Source: Conchocele bisecta (lineage: Eukaryota; Mollusca; Bivalvia; Lucinida; Thyasiridae). From it: DNA of 64,000 nucleotides. The position numbers and the translations under genes were made by a program. Of the stretch, positions 10,581 through 22,949 are shown piece by piece. Numbering within the stretch: the stretch's first letter is position 1; each line of letters opens with the position of its first letter. Under the pieces are notes generated by a model. That model did not search any database. It had not been told where the DNA came from and worked only from the letters and a program-made list of their open reading frames with translations. The stretch is taken from contig CM055266.1 in assembly GCA_029237695.1 (NCBI GenBank), positions 122,068,569 to 122,132,568 on the forward strand. Direction: 5' to 3'.

Positions 10581-11345
10581 ACATTATTATACCCACTTTT
10601 TTAGGGAAAAAAAATGGGTATATTGTTTTCGTCACGGGTGTCCGTCCGTCCGTACGTCCGTCACTCGAAAAACTTTTTCACCTTCATACCTACGCGCCTG
10701 ATATTTGGTATGTAGCTTCGTTATGATGTGCAGATGCGTAAAGTGAATTCGGATTTTGGATCCGACCCTCCATCATGGATTATCTCCCCCTTTCGGACTC
10801 ACAATTTCCCATTTTTTCCTTCTAACTCGAAAAAAACATACACCTTCATTCCTACGCGCCTGATATTTGGTATGTAGCTTCGTTATGATGTGCAGATGCG
10901 CAAAGTGAATTCGGATTTTTGATCCGACCCTCCATCATGGATTATCTCCCCCTTTCGGACTCAGAATTTCCCTATTTTTCATTGTAAGTCGAAAAACTTT
11001 CTCACCTTAATACCTACATTTCTGATATTTGATATGTAGCTTCGTTATGATGTGCAAAGTGAATTCCGATTTTTAATCGGACCTTCCATCATGGATTATC
11101 TCCCCCTTTCGGACTTAGAATTTCACTATTTTTCCTCGTAGGTCGAAAAACTTTTTCACCTTAATACCTACGCGTCTGATATTTGGTTCGTAGCTTTGTT
11201 TTGATGTGCTGATGCGCAAAGTGAATTCGGATTTTTTATCCGACCCTCCATCATGGATTACCTCCCCCTTTCGGACTTAGCATTTGGGGAAACGGGTGGG
11301 TATATGCGATGGGCGCGCCATCGACTTTTTTCTAGTATAATATAT
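10581..11345. repeat. Four tandem copies of a ~155-bp module
   Basis: A module containing CTGATATTTGGTATGTAGCT and CCTCCATCATGGATTATCTC recurs four times, from about 10660 to 11285. It is bounded by TATACCCACTTTTTTAGG on the left and GGGTGGGTATATGCGATGG on the right, suggesting a nested repeat element of its own. Confidence 0.5.
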
Positions 11346-11629
11346 TTGAAAACAAAAAAAATTAAAAAAATTAATAATGAAATAAAAAGTACACGATGAA
11401 CCAATTATGTTTTGTTTTCATTCACCAAAGTCAAAACACCCCCTAGTCAAAACGCCCCCAATTTGACTAAACCACAATCAAACAGGTCATGTTTATTGAA
11501 AAAACGGACTTGTTTATCATGTTAAAAAGGCTCATACATGTCCACTGAATTACTATACAAATACAAATAATAATGACAAAATAAAATCGTATGTAAAAAA
11601 AATAAAATTATGGGGGTGTTTTTTGGGGA

Positions 11630-12172
11630 ATTCTGGTCGTTTCGTCTAACTGCCAGTTCGTCTACCTTATTTTATATAGTAGGTGATAAGTCGTTTCGTC
11701 AACATGTATTTATATAGTAAACGAATATCGATTTTTACCTGTAGTATATTTGTGTATTACGTCTGGATAATTTGATAGTTGTTAAGAGGAGAACATGTTA
11801 TGCTAATTAAAAATGTTGAGTAGTTGACTAGATGATCAGTTCATTCGATAAATTAATTGATTAGCTGTTCAGTTCAGCTAACAATAAATGAGTGATTAGC
11901 TGATCAGTAGTCAGCTTGTGCTCATATTAATTGATTAGTGCCATGTCTCTATTAGTTATTGTGCTCATATTAATTGATTAGTGCCATGTCTCTGTGTATG
12001 TATAAATATTCAGCATTTTGTATTGCCCATCACATTCAATCATGGATCACCCATACCTACGCTGTAGTAAAGAAGTCAGGCCACGTATGCATGCCGTATC
12101 TTGCGACGAAACGACTTCTCAATTACTATATAAAATAAGGTAGACGAACTGGCAGTTAGACGAAACGACCAA
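11630..12172. mobile_element. Nested inverted-repeat element (MITE-like)
   Basis: GGTCGTTTCGTCTAACTGCC at about 11635 is matched by its reverse complement ending near 12172. The arms continue for about 65 bp (TTCGTCTACCTTATTTTATA...). It sits just inside the right arm of the 3.2-kb element. Confidence 0.55.
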
Positions 12173-12286
12173 CATCCTTTTTTGGGGGTGTTTTGACCAA
12201 AGATGGGGCGTTTTGACCAAAATGGGGGCGTTTTGACTTGGGGGCGATTTGACTTGGGGGCATTTTGACCTGCTTCCGTATCGTGG

Positions 12287-12660
12287 TTCCAGTACTGGTC
12301 GAGTTTCGATTTGAAATCATTCACGTTATTAGAGTTCACAACATACTTCGGGAGTGACTTCCAATCGTTTATTATCCTCTGTGAAAACTGTTGTCGGCGA
12401 AATGATGTTATACAACGTGGTTTGGCCAGTTTATAATCATGTCCACGAGTCCTCGAATGGCATATTGTAAAGAATCTGTCCGATGCCGTGATGGAATGCC
12501 TTCTATACCGCGAATAATCTTAAAAGTCTGGATCATATCCCCTCTTCTTCTCCTATGTGCTAATGTTGGTAGTTTAAGTTCTTTCAGTCTGTCTATATAT
12601 TCAAGGTCCTTCAGCTGAGGTACAATCTTGGTTGCTCGTTTCTGAACTTTTTCCACACTA
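12287..12660 (-). pseudogene. LINE (non-LTR retrotransposon) reverse-transcriptase C-terminal fragment
   Basis: The minus strand encodes EKVQKRATKIVPQLKDL and RLKELKLPTLAHRRRRGDMI, the conserved region after the polymerase domain in Jockey/CR1-type LINE proteins, followed in another frame by the C-terminal end ...FKSKLDQYWNHDT. It is 5'-truncated at about 12660, frameshifted near 12400, and split by the 3.2-kb element; the final codons and 3' UTR lie at 9048 and below. Confidence 0.75.
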
Positions 12661-13329
12661 AAGTACCCAATTCATATTAAATGTCAGTTGTTTAAAATTA
12701 TAAGAGACTTTCCAAATGGAGGAACATCTAGCCTAAAAATTCCATATCTCCGACTTCCAAAATAGCTTCGATAAATTATGCAAAATATCATACCCCACCC
12801 ATCGATTTTTATAAAGAGGGAGATCATAAAATTGAATTTTAGTAAAATCCACACATTGTGTATAGCTAAATATTATTTTATACTATTCTATTGTATAAAA
12901 AGACACGAACTATTAAAAACATGTGTACTTTTTGTGAAAAATGTGTGCTTTACCTCCAGAAATATAAACCATCTTGATACTTTATTTTGCTGACTCTCAC
13001 TTCCGGATCTAGTGTCAACCAGACGCACTATGAACAAAAGTAATGCGTTGCAAGGTGCCTGGTCAATTCGTACCCAACCATCTCGTACCCATACCATTTC
13101 GTACCCAGTTTTGGCCATTTCGTACACATAGTCAACTCTGAACGAAGCCATATGAAAGAGTTGAAAGAGAACTTGGGTCTATTGGGGAGTTGGCTAACTG
13201 CAGAAATGCAAACAACATTCCAGTGGATATCGCCCGTAACAACGACTGCGTACAGCACGAGAGTGTTTTGCAGAGCTATATTTCCACAACGATGGGATGA
13301 GGATTGTTCTCAGTATGTACACACCTCTG
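12661..13329. other. Non-coding host-type sequence
   Basis: No recognised gene. A minor run of TTCGTACCCA-like repeats is present at 13060-13130. Confidence 0.3.
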
Positions 13330-13338
13330 ATTACATTA

Positions 13339-13684
13339 CAGGCGCGGATCCAGGGGGAGGGGGGTTCCAGACGCCGGACCCCCCCCCCCCCCCCCTCCCC
13401 CCCCCCCCACCGGCAAAAAAAGAGAAAACAATCTACAATAAAAAATCTTCATTTTAAAGTGTGAATTCGTGGCCTAGGTGTCATGAAATCGCATCTGCGG
13501 CGATCTGGCATTTACAAATTTCGTGGTGGGGGACCCCCCAGCCCCCCCCCCCCCCACCCCCCCCCCCCCCCAGACTTTACGATGCGCATCGCGCTTACGC
13601 GCTCGCGGAGATCGGCTATGTGGACTTGCAATTACAACGCACACCCCCCCCCCCCCCTGCAATTATTTCGGTATCCGCGCCTGC
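13339..13684. mobile_element. Short element with CAGGCGCGGATCC termini and C homopolymers
   Basis: CAGGCGCGGATCC at the left faces GGTATCCGCGCCTG at the right, and ATTACATTA flanks both sides (13330-13338 and 13685-13693). Long C runs at 13378-13410, 13538-13572 and 13644-13657 make assembly uncertain here. Related termini occur at about 62786-62852. Confidence 0.55.
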
Positions 13685-13693
13685 ATTACATTA

Positions 13694-15408
13694 GAGTTAT
13701 GACAATTAAAGCAGTATTTCCAAATTTTCATTTTAAGGTATACGTAGCTTGAAATAATAGTCAAGTTTTACGGTAGGGCATATGATCGTCAATATAACAT
13801 ATACATACATAACTTCTACTTACCTATGTTATAATTAATTTATAAACATATATGTAATATACTCGTATATATGTGAAGCAAGTAATAATTCATAAAAATA
13901 CCTCTACACACGTATTGCATGAATAAATTGACATGTTTACCCCGGAGCGACTCTGCTGTTCATCCATTGTTCAGTCGTGGGGAGATGACCTAAGATTTGA
14001 TATTAGGGTAATTTGGGGGAATATGGGACGTTGCCGGGTAATATGAGACAATGCTGACATTCTCCGCTATCGATGTTGTACAGTACGCCGGTTTTGGAAG
14101 ATTATATTTCATGAATAACAATTAATGGATCCCTTCCATATCCGGAAAGAAAGTTGCGAGGCGGCAGAATTTTAACGAGGTAATTACTTTAGAAGGTGAG
14201 CTTATGATAATAGTATTATCACATGTTGTTGCCTTGTCTCTCAATTACCGTATACAGCAACATATCAACGTCAACGCACTGCGGATTATGGCAATGTTTA
14301 TATATAGTGCGCGAAACTGAAACAATGTTCATGGAGCGCTTAATAACAGTGGAATCCCTCATAACTGCACGCCCTGTGGGATCTCCCATGGTGTCTGGTT
14401 TAGTCATGGACTGTACGCAACAGTAAGCTAAATGTATGAAATACACTTGTTTTTGCCATTAGAAACGTTTGTTTAAGAACCACAACTAATTTCCTGAATA
14501 AAATATATTTAGCACGGTTATTATTTTCGTCCAATGAACATGCATGAAGTCAAGTGAAGACATTGATTTAATGTGCATCTTTTGAAATTCTCGTGACGGA
14601 CGGATGGCCTGCTTTAATTCCACCATGTTGTGTGTTTCGTCCGTGCTGTGTAACGGAAGGGACGATGGCATTACCGTTCGTGCACCAACAATCAGTTTAC
14701 ATACACGTACCCACATTCACTACACACACATTTCATTGAATCGAGTCAATTTATTACTCACTGAGCACACGTGGAACGTTTTAGGAAGACGCTCGTGTTC
14801 GTGAGGTGTATGAATAAACTTATCGGAAGCATATGACGACCTTGCATTGCTGTTTAGACCGTATAGACCGCAAACGGCGGACATACCAAATTCTGACTTG
14901 CCTGTGAAATTAAAAATTACGATATCCTGAAATTTGACCATTGCACCAAAACATGTCAATCGCACCGTTACATTTGTTCACGTGTTGCGATATATTCAAG
15001 TATACACTATCTAAACAATGGAGGTAGTTTAGCTTAGACCTTTCACAATATACAGTAGAACCTCTCTAAACCAGGCAGCCTGGGATCTCCATGTTTGTCA
15101 TATTAGAGACATTAATTTAAGTAGCATAACTAATATAAATAAACATAAATTAGAAACCTATCGATTGCAGCACAACCAACAACGGTTTTGCAACGCTAGT
15201 CATTTCCCATTATTGATCGAATTCCATTTCTTTTATTTGTATATCAGTTACAAGTATGACATCAATAATAATATACACAGTACTATACAAATGGAATTAT
15301 ATTTCCTTGTAGACAACGTATATGTACACTTGGGTTTAGAAATACGATGTAACGTAAATTAGAATATGCTATATACTATAATATGTTTCATCACTGTATC
15401 CCCATTAT
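13694..15408. other. Non-coding host-type sequence
   Basis: No gene recognised. A pogo/Tigger-like terminal sequence (CAGTAGAACCTCTCTAAACC) occurs at 15053-15072 without a visible partner nearby. Confidence 0.3.
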
Positions 15409-15653
15409 GGGGCCCGTTTCACTAAACTTCGTATGACTGAAATGTTCGTAAGTGCAAAATTAGGATCGTCTGTAAATTTCACATTAACAATGTTTTCTTT
15501 TAAACAATCATTGGATTTACATTTATTGAGCATAGGCTGCATATGCAGCCTATGCTCAATAAATGTAAATCCGTCAATTGAAATTTCCTGACGACACTAA
15601 ATTTGCACTTACGAACATTTTAATCGTGCTACGTTTAGTGAAACGGGCCCCTG
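15409..15653. mobile_element. Palindromic MITE, family A
   Basis: Ends GGGGCCCGTTTCACTAAAC / GTTTAGTGAAACGGGCCCC. The arms meet at a CATATGCAG-like centre (about 15543), with the inner arm TTTACATTTATTGAGCATAG inverted. CAG/CTG-type outer bases in several copies suggest hAT relationship (inference). Confidence 0.75.
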
Positions 15654-16284
15654 AGATCCAGTACCTTCATCCTTTGTGGAGTGGGGGAGCTCTGTTGATA
15701 TACGATAGCGAGCGAATATAGAAACAATTGAACCGATATACACTGGAAATATACCCAATGAGATGAACACAGTGTATACATACTACTTGTACAGTACTGA
15801 TTATGCACATTTTATACAAGTATTGTCTTTTGAGGAGCCACGGACACTGGTCTCGCGGTCACGGAAACTGGCCTCTCGGCCATGGAATGCATTCTGGTCT
15901 CGGCCACGGTGTACACCGACTGAAAATACTATAATTGTTTTATTATATGACCCTTACCACGAATATTCGGGAAATCAGGAATAGTCACTAACAGTGTAAA
16001 CACAATAAAAAGTACATGTATCAGATTTACGCATGCGCTCTAAGAAGGTGAAGAATAGGTTTGTTTACATGCATAAACACATCTCGGTCCGAGTTCGAGA
16101 GTGCTTATTCTTGTAAGCAAACCGTTCAGAGGTCTACATTCAATTTGTAGATAATTAATTATGTGGCCGTGTTTCGGCCAATAACAATGACTGTAACACT
16201 TAGTCATATAATAAATTTGCATGTATTTGACCTTCACGATAATGGAACAGTTGATACCAACGATGCAAATGACAGGTTAATTAA

Positions 16285-16498
16285 CCAGGGGACCGTTTCA
16301 CTAAACTTCCTACGACTAAAATGTTCATAATTGCAAAATTATGATAGTTTGTAAATTTCACATTAACACTGTTTTCTTGTAAACAATTATTGGATTTACA
16401 TTATTGAGCATAGGTTCAATAAATGTAAATCCATCAATTGAACTTTCCAGTCGATCCTAAATTGTATTCGTACGAAGTTTAGTGAAACGGCCCCCAGG
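16285..16498. mobile_element. Palindromic MITE, family A
   Basis: Same family as 15409-15653, with degenerate centre and shorter right inner arm. It lies nine bases before the next copy. Confidence 0.7.
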
Positions 16499-16506
16499 TC
16501 ACATAA

Positions 16507-16714
16507 CAGGGGCCCGTTTCACTAAACGTCGTAAAACTACAATGTCCGTAACTGCAAATTTAGGATCGTCTGGAAATTTCAATTGATGAATTTACATTTG
16601 CAGCATATGCTCAATAAATGTAAATCAATAATTGTTTCAAGAAAACATTGTTAATGTGTAATGTTGTACTTACGAACATTTTAGTCGTACGAAGTTTAAT
16701 GAAACGGCCCCCAG
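16507..16714. mobile_element. Palindromic MITE, family A
   Basis: CAGGGGCCCGTTTCACTAA at the left and the inverted end at about 16714; the left inner arm is shortened. Confidence 0.7.
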
Positions 16715-17037
16715 GCACATCACTGAACAGCAAGGCGATTCATTCAGTACATACACGTGACGGGCGACAGCCGACATATGGGGTCACATGAAACTGTAGT
16801 CCACAAACCAGTCCCGGTCGTACATAACAACCACGCAGTCTGCGTGTTGACACACTGCCAATAAATTCACTGGTAATATTGTTAAAATATTAGCCAGGAT
16901 CGCACGTATCGCATCGCCGATTTTCGATGATATTGATTTCGAATAAATACAACACTTTCCGTATATATACATGTACAATGTATGTAGTAAATGACGTCAA
17001 AATTTGACATAAATATTCAGGGATCATGTCAATTTTC

Positions 17038-17128
17038 GACGTCTGTAGAGCCGGATTTTGTAACCCCGTTTTTTGTAACCGGTGTTACAAAAACTGGGGG
17101 TTTACAAAAACCGGCTCTATAGACGTCA
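17038..17128. repeat. Inverted repeat of GTAGAGCCGGATTTTGTAA type
   Basis: GACGTCTGTAGAGCCGG and CCGGCTCTATAGACGTC face each other around a GTAACCGGTGTTAC centre; a hairpin-forming small repeat. Confidence 0.5.
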
Positions 17129-17499
17129 TTTTCCGAAACTCTGATTTCGAAATAGACATCGGCGAAAAAGGCAATGCGGTAGGGGATGCTCTTATTAACA
17201 TATCGCACATATACGACACGATCGTTCTTTTAAAATGGCGTTTTGTTCTTTCAAGACAGTTAAATGCGGTTGTTAATTAAATGTTCGTCGTCTTGTACTG
17301 TAGAAACAGTTACACGTTATTAATGCTGTGGCGAATATTGCGAATGGCTTCAGGCGTACTATCATTTGTTTATTTGTTTACCCTGTCACGACAGTGTTTG
17401 ATAACACCCAGCATACACAACCGCCTGCGTCAGTCCTTCCCAGCTTATCAATGTTTATGAACATATATATGTTTGCATTGCCAACACGCAACCACGCAG

Positions 17500-17615
17500 C
17501 TTAATTGCCTGAGCCTGAGCTGTAGCACAGCTCAGGCTCAGACAATCAAGCTGCTTTATTTAAAGAACAGTATACAAGTATTCTAAAGTAAATCAATTGA
17601 CGAACATTGGACTCA
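17500..17615. repeat. Dispersed repeat family G with CTGAGC hairpin
   Basis: Contains GCCTGAGCCTGAGCTGTAG facing its complement. A related copy lies at 53860-53975 with the same downstream AAGTATTNTRAARTAAA segment. Confidence 0.45.
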
Positions 17616-17768
17616 TTAGCGCAGGCGACAGTGTACTGTCACACTGTTGACCCGATTCAGCACTTCTAATCAGAGACAGACAGTAGCAAAGTAAACATGC
17701 GTTTCGAAATGCAGAGCGCTGTATCTACCGTTCGTATCTTATGGGTTTTTGCGATCAGTGTAGGCCAG

Positions 17769-18013
17769 GTGCCCGTTTCACTAAACTTCGTACGACTAAA
17801 ATGTTCGTAAGTGCAAATTTAGGATCGTCTGGAAATTTCAATTGATGGATTTAAATTTATTGAGCATAGGCTGCATATCCAGCCTATGCTCAATAAATGT
17901 AAATCCATCAATTGTTTACTACAAGAAAACATTGTTAATGTGAAATTTAAAGACTATCATAATGTTGCCATTGCGAACATTTTAGTCGTACGAAGCTTAG
18001 TGAAACGGCACCC
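17769..18013. mobile_element. Palindromic MITE, family A
   Basis: Well-preserved copy with perfect inner arms around the CATATCCAG centre (about 17878). Confidence 0.75.
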
Positions 18014-18033
18014 TGTTAGTGAAACGGCACCCT

Positions 18034-19028
18034 GTAGCCTATTTCACGAACATTGCAAAGTATACTTATCTAGCAAAGTATATTTTGAGGGAGACATTTT
18101 CAATTTAAGGATAAATTTATTAATTTTTATTACACTGAATTTATTACATTATCACAGACATTTTGGCTGTGATAATATAATAAATTCAGTGTAATAATTC
18201 TACATACTTTTAAATTTAAATCATCAAATATAATTATACAGTAGTTAGTTCTATATGAAATAATGCATTTCGGGAAAAATAAATGATTACTCCCTCAAAG
18301 TATATTTTGCTAGATAAAGCTAGTATCTCACTGGGCTGCGACTGTTGGCGACAAATTGCGAACGGCATTCGCAAGGGTGTTTCCAAAATGTCTCGAAACG
18401 TTCGCAGGGGTTCTCAATTTCCTAGCGTTAGTTGCAGGGCCTCGCTCTCGTGTCGCTGAAATTTGGAACATGTTCAAAAAAATTCGCGAGACGAATTTTC
18501 TCTCAAAATAGTCACGGGTGTCTCGAACCCGTCTCGAACCTTCTCAATTTAGTTTTCGTGAGTCAGAAAGTGCGAGAAATGTGAGACAACTTTGTGAGGG
18601 GTTGGCGACCTAGGAAACTAAATTGTGATTGATTGGAGACAAAAATGAGAATCGGACATTCCGGGCGCGAGACAGGCGCGAACTGCCCTGGAACCCATGG
18701 GAGCGTGACAAAATTGCGAATAAATTGAGAATAAATTGCGATTTCTCAATTGTCACGCAAAAAAATGTTGCGTCGCGCGACAGTCGCAAGTGCAAAATTG
18801 TCGCAATTTTGTTGTGCGAATGTCATTCGCGATAGATGTTTGCGAACTCCCGGCGCATTTTCGCCCAAATTGCGCCGGGAGTTCGTGCGACACCAATTCA
18901 GTGTGATTCCAAGTGAAAATTGTTGCTAATTCGCGTATTTTCTCGCAATTGTGTGTCTCCAACTAGTCGCGAGCTGTCGCAGCCCAGTGATATACTACCT
19001 TTAGTACACTTTGCATTGTTGATGAAAT
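18034..19028. mobile_element. MITE, family B, interrupted by another element
   Basis: Left end TAGCCTATTTCACGAACATT and the central GATAAT...ATTATC palindrome are present at 18034-18325. The right end (TTTGCATTGTTGATGAAAT) reappears after the insertion at 18331-18989. Confidence 0.65.
18331..18989. mobile_element. ~660-bp inverted-repeat element (family E) inside a family B copy
   Basis: CACTGGGCTGCGAC at the left and GTCGCAGCCCAGTG at the right are exact inverses. The interior is rich in TCGCGA/TTGCGA pieces and holds a strong hairpin at 18843-18882 (GAACTCCCGGCGCA facing its complement). No coding potential. Confidence 0.7.
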
Positions 19029-20260
19029 CAGCGACTGATCAGTCTGTGCTTGTTAGAAGCATGGCATGTGTTTCATTGTTGGAGTGGTGAACAGTGCAGA
19101 TCCACAGGCTGATCTGGATTTACACTGGTCGCAAAACCCATCAGCCCCATTTCTCTAGTCATGGCCACATATAAAACAACACATGGCTGCCGATGCCATG
19201 AAACTCATTGTTTGACAGTGCATGTACATGTGTATGCACAGATGCACAACACATAAATAAAATGTAGTACATATACTATTATGCATTCACCACTCTATTC
19301 CCATATACATGAACATGTACTTATGAAATATATCGCAATTAAAGGAATCGAGACTGCTTATGTTAGTAAAACAAAGGCTAACATCGTCAATGAGTGAATC
19401 GAATCGAAAAAAAGACTAGGAACAAAAATTTCCTTAGTGTTTCAGAGACCTTATGTGAAGGTAAATACATGTCAGGGTCATGGATTGGTCAACAACAACT
19501 GAAATTATCAGAAGAAACCATTATCCTAAATACCACAGCTTGTGAACGCGATTTGTTTCATCAGGACATGCACACTTAGAAACAAAATTGATACCCCGCT
19601 CCATACCTCTCGCGAGGGCAGCAATTTCACACCATCTCTTTAATGTAACACATGGAAGATTGATTTTTGCAATCGGTTATCCGTGTTTGATACGTTAGCG
19701 ATATCAAACTGTCAAAGCTGTATCAATAAAGTATTAATAAACACAACACACGTGCAGAAATTCATTATTTTTCTGTCTCAATGTGTTTACATGACATTTA
19801 CATGTATATCTTGTAAATTTGAAAGCTTCATTTCGTTATGTTGAATGTTGAACAACAACAAGAGAAAAATGATTTCCCTGTTCTATTATTTTTGGCAATT
19901 TGCTAGTTCTACATCAAAGATTATTTGTTTAAAGGTATACAATATACAGTTTACTAAATGGTGACCTACATGCAACAGGTTCGGGTATGCACTTCGGTTG
20001 CTCATATTTTTTGAATGGGTCAAGTTGTAGCCGTATATAACATATCGGAGGCGAATTATTGTAGCTAATGCACACTGGGTCCTACATTGTGGTATGTCCT
20101 GTCAACAAGTTGGGCAGCGGAGGCGAATCCACATATACAGCAAACATTGCATGTTCGACACCGACATTACAATTATATCATTCCAGCACTAACTCAGAAT
20201 AACGACATAGCGGGACGATTTATAATGGAAAACGTATTACCGTACATAATACATTGCGGT
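19029..20260. other. Non-coding sequence with a partial family D repeat
   Basis: 19080-19170 carries AGTGCAGATCC...CTGGTCGCAAAACCC...CCATTTCTCTAGTCATGG, the right half of repeat family D (complete at 61975-62205). The remainder shows no gene. Confidence 0.4.
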
Positions 20261-20261
20261 G

Positions 20262-20355
20262 ACTAGTTGCGGGCAGTAACTCGGCGAAACTCCCATACCG
20301 TCCGTAGCATGCTACGGACGGTATGGGAGATTTGCAGAGTTACTGCCCGCAACTA
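20262..20355. mobile_element. Small hairpin element, family F
   Basis: AGTTGCGGGCAGTAACTC and its inverse frame a CCATACCGTCCGTAGCATGC palindrome. Related pieces occur at 54371-54425 and 56153-56180. Confidence 0.55.
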
Positions 20356-20694
20356 AGGTATGACAGAGTTAACTCCATGTCAAACGGACGGGACGATTCG
20401 GCATGGACAAGTCCGGATTGTGGGGAGTAAGGTGAAAATAACAAATGTCTTGTCTTGACATGCGGGTAGATCGGTGATTAGATAACGATAATTACCTTGT
20501 TTGATGTTGAGTGATGTTCACTGTAGCTCGGTATTGTCTGTGCAATATGGGTATAGTGGTGTGCAAATATGGATTAAACGTTTCCACCTCATTCACTTGG
20601 AAGAAACATATAACAGCACGCTACAAAGTACAATGTCAGGTCAGTGAAACTGTGCCAATGAAAACGTTTCAATGAAATGGGTCGAATATACCTG

Positions 20695-20918
20695 GTGGCC
20701 GTTTCACTAAACTTCGTACGACTAATATGTTCGTAAGTGCAAATTGAGGATCGTCTGGAAATATCAATTGATGGATTTAAATGTATTGAGCATAGGCTGA
20801 TGCAACCTATGCTCAATATATGTAAATCCAATAATTGTTTACAAGAAAACACTGTTTATGTGAAATTACAGACTATCGTACACTTTAGTCGTACGCGGTT
20901 TAGTGAAACGGCCCCCTG
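20695..20918. mobile_element. Palindromic MITE, family A
   Basis: GCCGTTTCACTAAACTTCG at the left, inverted end at about 20918; inner arms meet near 20803. Confidence 0.7.
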
Positions 20919-21345
20919 TATGTCAGGAAATGTCATTTCAGCCCTGGGGTCATGGCATAAATTGATTCGATGTTGGAGATACATCGAGATGAATACTTGC
21001 AGAAATAGTAATGCTGCAGCGGCCTGGCCGTATAATTCAATGCATTGAGACACCATGTGGTTTTTTACCTTCGGACATCTGCGTAATTTCATGAAATATA
21101 TTTACAGAAAATTTCATATGTTCCATAAATGATGTCAGAAGTTGACGAAAGTTTCAGAGTACTTCCGCATGCACTCTGACATTTTTGTCAATTTTTGACT
21201 GACTTTATTTATGAAGAATATTGTGTATTTTGTAAACGTATTTAATGAAATTACGCAGATGTCCGAAGGTACAAAATCATATGGCGTGTCTCATTTGACG
21301 GGATCGGTGGAATAAGGGTGTTCCCTTATGGAATAAGCATCCTAT

Positions 21346-21573
21346 AGTCTGTTTCACGAAAGCTGCCCAAATTTTACGGCCATATAAACAGTTCAAAAAC
21401 CATATTTGTTTCGATAATATTAAATTAAAGGAAAATTTAAGAATGAGCCTTCTTTTTATTTCGTGAAATTCTTAAATTTTCCTTTAATTTAATATTATCG
21501 AAATAAATATTGTTTTTGCATTGTTTATATAGCTGTAACATTTTGGCAGCTTTCGTGAAACAGACTATAGTTG
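21346..21573. mobile_element. Palindromic MITE, family C
   Basis: TATAGTCTGTTTCACGAAAG and its inverse enclose long AT-rich arms (TAATATTAAATTAAAGGAAA inverted) with a CTTTTTATTTCGTG centre. Confidence 0.7.
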
Positions 21574-21683
21574 GTTGTGTTATCAGAACAATTGAAGTGG
21601 TCGGTGGAAGAATGACACGTTCAACTGATGACTAAAACATTGCCCATTGAAAAAAAAACGTTCCAGCTGCCCTGAATGAATAC

Positions 21684-21757
21684 TATACATTCAATGTACA
21701 ACTTCGGTCAATTGGGGTCATATTATTATGACCCCAATTGACCGAAGGTGTACATTG
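21684..21757. repeat. Perfect hairpin of the TTCGGTCAATTGGGGTCATA type
   Basis: CTTCGGTCAATTGGGGTCAT faces its exact reverse complement around a TATTA loop. Confidence 0.6.
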
Positions 21758-21844
21758 TTCCAGCTGTGCTAAGCCTAAATAAACTACATGCATTTTTGTT
21801 AGGCGGCGACCGACGTTTGTGTAATGTGTGTAACACCATTGGGA

Positions 21845-22065
21845 CTGTGACTGGAGATAAGAGGCTTATGGGATTTTTGACTAGTGTTGCTCCTGATCAA
21901 ATAACCCTCTCTGATAACGATCTATATGCCTTATTAGAAACATGATTTGTGCTACATTGACTGCATAGCGAACAGGGCAGATCCGCAAATGCGCAGTCCT
22001 GATCTGGATATACACTGGTCGCAAAACCAACCCATAAACTTAAGTTCTCCAATCACAGCCACGAC
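21845..22065. mobile_element. Repeat family D copy
   Basis: GTGACTGGAGATAAG on the left and the degenerate inverse TTCTCCAATCACAGCC on the right, with the AGGGCAGATCC...CTGGTCGCAAAACC core. Confidence 0.5.
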
Positions 22066-22618
22066 TATGATTAAAATCGTTAATCCAGCTCGTCCCATTC
22101 CGGAGTGCTGACACTTGCCGATGGTAAAACAATCAACAGTTATGGAATGAAATCAAATATTGCGCCTGATGGGCCCGGTGTTCCACTTCACAGTAATGCT
22201 ATTGCGGTTTAATCACTCGTACGTGAAAATCTTCACCGTTGCTTCATTACGACCATCGATTTGAACAGCTCCAGGAAGTCTTGAACGCGTTCTCGCAAAT
22301 GATGGCTTGTATGGTATCTGAATCACAGCCGTCGTTTACATGTAGAAATCTCGCCCGTGCTGCTATTAAATTAGCATGCTTGTACTTGGAATTAAAATAT
22401 CTTGGAATATTAAATGGAAATCTGGTGAAGAGTGTAGTTCCTACAATGACCGCACGAAATCTGGTTCCATCGACAATAAGCATTGCACGTCGAGAATGCG
22501 CAATAACGCATGCATGTCTCTGAGAGGCGCCCGTTGGTCGGCTGTACGTTTCTGGTGGTACATGCCTCCTAGAGATGAATGTGGCTATACCTGAAGAAAT
22601 GGGGCTTTTGGCATTAGT

Positions 22619-22762
22619 GCAAATAATTGGATTTACATTTATTGAGCATAGGCTGCAGTCTATGCTCAATAAATGTAAATCCACCAATCGAAATTTCCAG
22701 ACGATCCTAAATTTGCACTTACGAACATTTTAGTCGTACGAAGTTTAGTGAAACGGTCCCCT
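22619..22762. mobile_element. Family A MITE, left end truncated
   Basis: Only the inner arms and the complete right end are present. Confidence 0.6.
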
Positions 22763-22949
22763 GCATATACAATGAACATTATGTTGACATCAAATTGCCA
22801 AGTTTGCATTGCACATTGTTATAAATGGTTGTTTCGGTATAGCTATCGACCAGGGAACATTATTTCGTCGAAGTCGCTGAAATATATTTATTTAATATAC
22901 AATTATGGGTACCCACGTCAAATCGTTCATGCAACTTATTCTTATCTGA

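Larger units (their letters stand above)
9049..12277. mobile_element. 3.2-kb non-autonomous transposon with tandem-repeat inverted ends
   Basis: The left end (9056-9175) is an array of GTCAAAACGCCCCCA-like units; the right end (12180-12270) carries the inverted array. GTATCGTGG flanks both sides (9040-9048, 12278-12286). Joining the flanks restores a continuous LINE 3' coding end, confirming the boundaries and a 9-bp duplication. That length is typical of Mutator-like elements (inference). No transposase ORF is visible; the interior holds nested repeats. Confidence 0.7.

Noticed and set aside
13366..13694. Proline-rich and glycine-rich frames
   Set aside because: Produced by C homopolymers.
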